DNA of 64,000 nucleotides from Perilla frutescens. Lineage: Eukaryota > Streptophyta > Magnoliopsida > Lamiales > Lamiaceae. The translations under genes were made by a program, and so were the position numbers. Every line of letters begins with the position of its first letter. Within the stretch, counting starts at the first letter, position 1. This document shows, piece after piece, positions 58,301-64,000 of the stretch. The stretch spans positions 45,467,501 through 45,531,500 of the forward strand of contig BRKX01000004.1 of NCBI GenBank assembly GCA_026008535.1, given 5' to 3'. The notes beneath the pieces are model-generated. The model was not told where the DNA came from. It saw only the letters and a list, made by a program, of their open reading frames with translations, and did not search any database.

Positions 58301-60225
58301 CTTTCTAATCGACTCCAAGCATTTCATCAATGGAACCGGAGGAGTCAGTGTCCTGCACAGTTTTCATAATGTGATTCTTGAAACCAATGGATAGATTCTT
58401 GTTGGGTATTTAGGCTTACCTTCCATGAAGAACATTGATATTATCTTTTGCAGAATTAGGCCAGATATCGAGCTCTATGCCTCTAACACCATTTTCTAGC
58501 GATTTGATGATTGGAGTTTCACTGCACTCGCTGTTCAATTGATTTCCAGTTAAGTAGGAATTGTGGCCTGTATATATGAAATAATGTTGCATTGGAGCAC
58601 TCATATCATGGTGCACCTGTAAATTTTATAATTAGTTCAGCTATATATATATCTAATCTATTTGCAGTTATATAGTCAATATATCTGCAATTTCTGAGTA
58701 AGATGATGCAACCACGCTACTGGGAAGAGATGCATTCATATCATTTATCACTATACTAATTTATCCATTTGGATATACAGTATACACGAATAAAGATGAG
58801 AATGAAATCACATTTTATTTTGCGTAACAAAATAAATTAGATTAAAAATGTTATGTCATAGATATATATGGTCGATTAGCGACAACATAAGAAGACCCAA
58901 ATATTTAGCTAAAGCATAAGGCAATTTTTTACCGAAAAATGTATCTGATAATAGATTTGATTAATTTTTAAACTGCTTAGATATTTAATTCACAAAAGTG
59001 TTAGTGTTGTCATTTGTTATAGATTTCAAAAAAATTGAGATATAAAGATAGTTTACCTTTTATTTTTCTAAATTGGTCTATTTAATTATTTGTGGGTTCA
59101 TAAAGATTGAATTATATCCACTATTAATGATATTAAGTGAGTTTGCTAATCGCACTACTAATAAACCGAGCAAGACAAAGGATCATAAGTATTAAATATT
59201 TTACACTTCAATTACTTGTGGAGTATTTTTTTTCCCCAAATGCATAGCTTCATTGATTATATTGTGGAGTAATTTTTTTAAATGCATAGCTTCATTAATG
59301 CCTTTAGAAGGTATTATACTTAATTAAATTTATACAGTATATTATTTGATGTTATTTTGAAGGGAAATAAAAAGTTAATTGAGAATAATTTATATATATA
59401 TATATATATAACAAATAAAATTTAATATATGTAAAATTTATAACATATAATTATAAATAAATATAAAAAACGTTCTGAAAATAAGTTGTTATATCATATG
59501 GTTAAAAAATTATGTGAAATTCATTTGAAATATTAATAGTTAGTAGATATAATATAATAATATATTAAAATTAATTAATATAAAATAAATCATATATTAA
59601 CATTTAGTCAGACAATAATAATAATATATAATATATTATTACTTATAAATGCATATGTTTAGATAATAGAATTACTAAAAATGTTACAAATACACTTCTT
59701 AAAGATAATACAGTGACAAAAAAGTGTTGAAAAAACATAGTAGTATTATATTAGTATTTTATTTTATTTTAATTTTCGGCTTCTTGAAATCTTTATAAAA
59801 TAACGACATTATTTTCCGAGCTACCACAACAGTTTGACTTTGGCTAAACATCTCTTTCTTTTGTCTTTTTGATCTCTAATCCCAAAATTTGACTAATAAT
59901 ATGGGAATACCTGAGAATTGATGGGGGCATTGAGATCATCTTGGAAGAGGAAATCGAAGAAGTCGTCAAGGGTGAGGCCGTGACGCCGGCCGATGTGGTG
60001 GCGGCGGTTTATTACTTTTGCGATGATCGCCTCCGCGTCGGCGGTGGTGCAGCCTTCCTCCCCTTGGTACTCCACCAAGAACTTGTGCAGCTGATCCGCC
60101 GCCATGTTGTCCGCTCCCTCCGCGTATTTGATGAACGCCGCCCTCACGTCCGGCGGCGCCTGCAGCTCGCTGATCTTGAACTTCCGGTTGAAGCATCCAA
60201 ACACCCGATAGTTGTAACTCCCCAT
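55384..60225 (-). CDS. PLC6: Phosphoinositide-specific phospholipase C, PLC6-like
   Basis: Nine exons on the minus strand: 60225-59911, 58616-58420, 58352-58217, 58100-57876, 57720-57503, 57426-57309, 57229-57083, 56988-56902, 55677-55384. They sum to 1737 bp (578 aa plus stop). Exons 2, 3, 6, 7, 8 and 9 have exactly the lengths of those in the neighbouring PLC gene and all phases agree, so the two are duplicates. The N-terminus MGSYNYRVFGCFNRKFK resembles PLC6-type proteins. EF-hand-like region 1-105; X domain with His123 (TGHNSYLTGN), IELDIW and His169 (VLHGR); acidic linker; Y domain (RVYPKNTR, GWMHGAQMVAFNMQ); C2 domain (DDFGGQTCLPVSEL). All catalytic residues are present. ATG at 60225 is chosen; the preceding codon is GTG. 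Confidence 0.92.
55678..56901 (-). other. Last intron of the PLC6-like gene (1.2 kb)
   Basis: It contains the 52-bp tandem duplication at 56111-56214 and a run of T/A-rich sequence. The part 55818-56334 begins tgtttattatacccc and ends atcctaca and could be an old LTR, but no TSD supports it. Confidence 0.6.
56111..56214 (+). repeat. Two 52-bp tandem units in a PLC intron
   Basis: Units 56111-56162 and 56163-56214 share atgcaactataaa.atggc and ctaggccatttagtgggtgg, differing at only a few bases. Confidence 0.92.
58617..59910 (-). other. First intron of the PLC6-like gene (1.3 kb)
   Basis: Strongly AT-rich, with an (AT)n run near 59391-59411 and a small two-copy repeat containing aaatgcatagcttcatt (59238 and 59280). 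No gene or mobile element is recognised. Confidence 0.65.
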
Positions 60226-60227
60226 CA

Positions 60228-60229
<2 letters not shown>

Positions 60230-60268
<39 letters not shown>
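60230..60268 (-). repeat. (GA)n tract directly upstream of the PLC6-like start
   Basis: On the sense (minus) strand this is a run of about 18 GA units ending a few bases before the ATG. GA tracts in this position are bound by BBR/BPC factors in some plant genes; here that is only a possibility. Confidence 0.8.
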
Positions 60269-60270
<2 letters not shown>

Positions 60271-60708
60271 TCTAGTGTGTGTGTATTATATATTATATAT
60301 ATGCGATGTAACGCGGTTAAGGAAGTGTGATGGATTGGTTGAATGGTTCTTACTTTCTTGGAAGCTTTGTTGTTCGTGACATAATTCATTGAATTGTTTG
60401 TATAAAATGAGAATTAACAAATTAAAATAATAATGTTAATGTATGTTTTTTTTTTTTCTTTTTCTTTTTTGGGGGAGACTTTTTGGGATTGGATTCGAAG
60501 AGACTGGAATCTAGCTAGGGAGATATTTGGTTTCATTTACAACTTTAATTTCCGGTTTGTAGTGCTTTCAACTCAATTTACAATGTATATTTATTTTTGA
60601 AAAAAAATATATTTTTTTATGATAACTGATTTAATATCTAGAGTTGTAGTTTTGTAAAATAAAAATATATACCATCCCATATCCTATCCGATCCATAGAA
60701 AAATATCA
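60269..60708. other. Presumed promoter region of the PLC6-like gene and intergenic DNA
   Basis: T-rich and AT-rich. A tatatattatatat stretch near 60286-60299 (minus strand upstream of the GA tract) could serve as a TATA region. Nothing else is recognised. Confidence 0.45.
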
Positions 60709-61092
60709 TTTTTAATATTAAAAAGAAAAAATTACATTTTGATATCTACATTTTAAATTCTTTTTCAAAAGTTACACTTTTTTAAAATTAACAAAACAAT
60801 ACTCACTCTTTCAAAAAATTTACAAATTTATCATCTGATTAATTTTCCAGCACGAAAATCTCACATAATTGATTGTATTTTAAAAAAAAATTATTGAAGG
60901 TTTTTTACGCGGTTGGAAAAATAGAAATCTTAAAATACAATCAATTATGATTTTCGAGACGGAAAATTGATCGAACATTAGAGTTGTAAACTTTTTAAAA
61001 AAATTTGGTATTGTTTTGTTAATTTTGAAAATGTGGGCGATTTTTTAAAAATGAGTACAAAATCTAGATAGTAAAGTGCAATTTGTCCTACT
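60709..61092. mobile_element. Long foldback MITE with an 11-bp flanking repeat
   Basis: The left part (about 60730-60885) and the inverse complement of the right part (about 61090-60915) match over about 150 bp: ttaacaaaacaatac, atttacaa, gattaattttc/gatcaattttc, cgaaaatc, aattgattgtattttaa. Only about 25 nt lie between the arms. The 11-bp direct repeat GAAAAATATCA flanks it (60698-60708 and 61093-61103). Long arms and a TSD of this length suit a Mutator-like foldback element. Non-coding. Confidence 0.65.
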
Positions 61093-61260
61093 GAAAAATA
61101 TCACTCTTAGGGTGGTTGCAGTCCAAATCCAGAAATCTCAACTTCTTCATTGCCACGTCAACGCTACGTCAAAAGTTAACCCCCACCAACTTCTGATACA
61201 ATTTTTCCACAATGTAAAAGTCAAAAAGTAACTTCTAAGAGGGTCCCACTTATACACACC

Positions 61261-61294
<34 letters not shown>

Positions 61295-61582
61295 TGATTT
61301 TATTTACAATATTCACTTATATATTTAATTTAATTTAATTTTTCGATATTAAAAAATTTAATTAAAAAATTAAAAATTATAACATTAAATAATAAATAAA
61401 AAATATTATTCAAAATGTGTTACAACAACAACAACAACAATAATAATAATACTAGGAAATTGAAATAATACAACATACTACAACATTTTATCACTAATTG
61501 CGCTCTTCCCGTGCCCAAATATGCTCGACTAAATTGGTTCGGAGTGGTGGTGTGTTTCATTGCTATGTAGCCTTGTGAAATT

Positions 61583-62776
61583 CTAAAGGTAGGCATGGAA
61601 TGCTTGAGTAGAACCTAAGATAATTGTTGTTGAAGGAGGAGTGTCTTCATCAGACCAAATGATTGCTCCATCTCCTTCATCTTCAATAATCATATTGTGC
61701 AGAATAATGCACGTATATATGATATTCCGCAAAATATCGATGTAATAAAGTCGTGCAAGACCTCTAATTATCGCCCAACGAGCTTGGAGCACTCCAAATG
61801 CTCGTTCGACATTCTTTCTTGCAGCCTCTTGTCTCTCCTTGAATAATTTCCACTTTGCATCTATAGGGCACGGAAATCTCTTGACAAATAAAGACCATTC
61901 TGGGTAGATTCCATCTGTCAAATAATATCCTTGATTGTACGATGTGCCGTTTACCGTGAAATGAACCTCCGGAGCATTTTCTTGTAGGACAGCGTTGAAT
62001 AACGGCGATCCATGAAGAACATTTATATCATTGTAGGATCCAGCTACACCAAAAAAAGCATGCCATATCCACAAGTCTGCAGATGCAACCGCTTCTAGAA
62101 CTATTATTGGGACTACATAATCACCTCGAGTATATTGGCCTTTCCAAGTAACTGGGCAATTCCTCCATTCCCAATGCATGCAGTCAAGGCTCCCCAACAT
62201 ACCAGGAAATCCATGTCTTTGCTCGTGCATTTGAAGTAAATGTTGTGTGTCTACAACATTTGGGCTTCTCAAGTATCGAGCTCCAAAGATTTCAACTACA
62301 TTTTGATAAAAGTTGGATAGACAATCCAAGGCAGTTCTCTCACCCATCCGTATATACTCATCGAGAGAGTCAACCGGAGAACCATATGCTAATTGACGGA
62401 TAGCTGTCGTACACTTTTGTAGTGGAGATAAACCCTTCTTGCTCAATCCATCTTCCCTCCACTTGAAATAATCTGAATGGTTTTCCAGGGAATCGACAAC
62501 GCGAATGAACAACTCTCTTAGCATTCGAAATCGACGACGGAATATATTCTCAGCATATATTGGATCGTCGGAGAAATAATCACGGACAAGACGATCATGA
62601 CCTTCTTCACGGCCTCAGTCGACATACCTTCTAGTTCTTTTTGAAGAACTTTGAGCCGCATGAAGTCGCTGCTCTTTTTTCTCAAGATGATCAAACATCA
62701 TCAATTCGAGCTCATCTTCTTCTTCCAGTATCTCATTTCTTACAAAATCACGAATTATTTATTTTTTGAAAGACAT
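61583..62776 (-). pseudogene. PIF/Harbinger DDE transposase (ALP1/HARBI1-like), two nonsense codons
   Basis: The longest open part (62524-61583, 313 aa) starts MLRELFIRVVDSLENH and holds all three catalytic residues: D114 (GSLDCMHWEW), D204 (YYLTDGIYPEW) and E240 (KNVERAFGVLQARW). The family frame extends upstream to an ATG at 62776 (MSFKK), but is cut by TAA five codons in and by TGA after RRYVD, a CGA-to-TGA type change. Everything else in that stretch (ILEEEDELELMMFDHLE, AENIFRRRFRM) is conserved. The enzyme cuts the element at its termini, working with the Myb-like partner. This copy is recently disabled, or could restart internally at 62524. Confidence 0.85.
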
Positions 62777-63196
62777 TTTGATGACAAAAGAGAATTTCTG
62801 TAGAATGAATTTAGCTAGAGTGGAGAGTTGATTGAGAATGAAAAGAATAGAAAATAAACTTGAATTTATAGATGAAATAATTATTGTAGCTAACAGCTAG
62901 TTGGCAACGACTTTTTCTGTATGCCAACATCTCTACCGACATCAGAAACTAAAGCTGCCGACATCTCTGCCGATATCAGAAACTAAAGATAATATTATTA
63001 TAGCTAATGGCTAGTTGGCAACAACTACTTTTGTATTATTTTATTTCTTGCCGACATCAGAAAGTAAATATAGTATTTTTAATAACAATTGAAAAGTTTT
63101 ATTCAAAATAAATGATGCACACATTAATATAACATTACAACAATACAACAATAGAAAGAAATTACAAACATAAATCAATATTTTAAAATGAAATGC

Positions 63197-64000
63197 ACAA
63201 TCTAGATTAAGCCACACCTAATTTTGATGAGTTCAACTCTCTTTAAATGCATGGCCAATTGTGGCTCCGACATTCCACTCGTATCCATCATGAGGAGTTC
63301 AAAATCCTTATGCTCTAGTTCAATTTGTTGTAGCTCCGCCTCAATTTTTCTCTGTTTTATCTCTTCATTTCTCTGTTTTATCTTTTCATCATTTAGCTTA
63401 ATTTTTTACTTGAGAAGTTGTTGCATTTTTTCTCATGCTTCATCGTTTTCACCCTCTTCATTAACTTTTGCTTTGGCTTTGGCTTTAGCTTTGCTAAGTT
63501 TTTTTACCCTCTGTGTTCCTATTGGACGAGATCGATGTGCTTCACAATCTGTATCTGGATTTGTTGAACTATTCTCCCCAGTGTCAGATGTTCTGGACTT
63601 CTTGTTAGAGCTCATTTGTTGATGAGCCCATCTTTCCAATTCTTTCATTATCTTCCATACGTGCATATACCTGAAGTCTTTTTTTGGGTGCGCGACTCGT
63701 CATTGTGCAATTGTAGCTTCCAACACATCATCATCACTCTGACCACTACCTCGATTGCTATAAAAATTATTGTACCATTGAGAAAATAAGTTAACTTCAC
63801 GAATTACCTTATAGTAATGTGCTTTCAACTATTTTCATTCTCGATTGGGAGCATCCACAGGCCGATGCTCGTTAAAGTATACAGCAGTATTTTTCCAGAA
63901 TTGTTTATCCTTTTGTGCATTGCCAACTTTTGAGCAAGTGCTGATGGTGCTCCAAGAATTCGCAAGACGAATCTCCTCCTCTTTTGTCCATATCATTCTC
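63197..64000 (-). pseudogene. PIF ORF1, Myb/SANT-like DNA-binding partner, partial
   Basis: The frame enters from the right edge as MIWTKEEEIRLANSWSTIST, the trihelix/SANT-like domain that recognises PIF ends. It continues through QFWKNTAVYFNEHRP, YYKVIREVNLFSQWYNNFYS, WKIMKELERWAH, a Ser/Thr linker, a basic KAKAKAKAK stretch and a coiled-coil-like QQLLK..IKLNDEKIKQRNEE tail to a stop near 63198. It has several in-frame stops, for example two around 63835 and one near 63700. The order and linkage to the transposase are as in other plant PIF elements. Confidence 0.78.

Larger units (their letters stand above)
61110..64000 (-). mobile_element. PIF/Harbinger element with both ORFs, cut by the window edge
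   Basis: The left end is TTA (61107-61109, the TSD type of this superfamily) followed by GGGTGGTTGCAGTCC, a typical PIF terminus. On the minus strand the element carries a Myb/SANT-like ORF (64000 to 63197) upstream of a DDE transposase (62776 to 61583), the two-gene layout of plant PIF/Harbinger transposons. Short repeats lie in the left non-coding part: (GT)n at 61275-61294 and (ACA)n(ATA)n at 61423-61450. The right end is outside the window. Confidence 0.85.

Noticed and set aside
1..64000. CRISPR arrays, bacterial operons, tRNA or rRNA genes
   Set aside because: None seen. Repeats are transposon ends, microsatellites or tandem arrays, and the only tRNA-like segment is the SINE head.

Overview
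This is nuclear DNA from a flowering plant. The evidence is split genes with GT-AG introns, plant-type phosphoinositide phospholipases C, a CRINKLY4-related receptor kinase, and a full set of plant transposable elements. The AT-rich intergenic DNA and gene content suggest a eudicot; I cannot place it further with confidence.

Only three host protein genes are convincing. A single-exon, plus-strand receptor-like kinase (18774-21173, 799 aa) is very probably the CCR3 orthologue. Two tandem minus-strand PI-PLC genes follow, each with nine exons and the same intron phases: one at 47783-51956 (PLC2-like, 593 aa) and one at 55384-60225 (PLC6-like, 578 aa). All three look intact. They would act at the plasma membrane: the kinase as a surface receptor, the two lipases on phosphoinositides. 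Nothing in the sequence links them in one pathway.

Most of the rest is mobile DNA. Left part: a 2.5-kb solo LTR with a perfect target-site duplication (424-2902), a decayed LINE (about 3380-6830), a tRNA-like SINE (7204-7322), an unclassified dispersed repeat with a conserved hairpin core (7.9-9.0 kb, 12.7-13.2 kb, 33.3 kb, 54.9 kb), a Mutator-like element with long inverted ends and a FAR1-type transposase remnant (about 10061-13770), and several MITEs (13.8, 16.4 and 17.3 kb).

Middle part: a young chromodomain Ty3/gypsy element on the minus strand (25307-30909) has two 527-bp LTRs and TSD ATAAA. Beside it is a hAT transposase remnant (31315-33103). A Ty1/copia element (34178-45419, TSD ACAAG) has been interrupted by a gag-only LTR element (37466-42745), whose own left LTR is interrupted by a further 1.4-kb insertion. 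The copia element also carries an internal inversion of about 1.16 kb that flips the end of RNase H, the polypurine tract and half of the 3' LTR.

Right part: a hAT-derived element between the PLC genes (53734-54686, TSD TTGAGGAC), a long foldback element (60709-61092), and a two-ORF PIF/Harbinger element that runs off the right edge (61110-64000).

I see no clearly new host system. The most interesting observations are the internal inversion in the copia element, the three-level nesting with a gag-only element, the dispersed hairpin repeat family, an element whose terminal palindromes keep their pairing through paired substitutions, and a short uORF overlapping the CCR3 start codon. All positions come from reading by eye; no alignment or database search was run.
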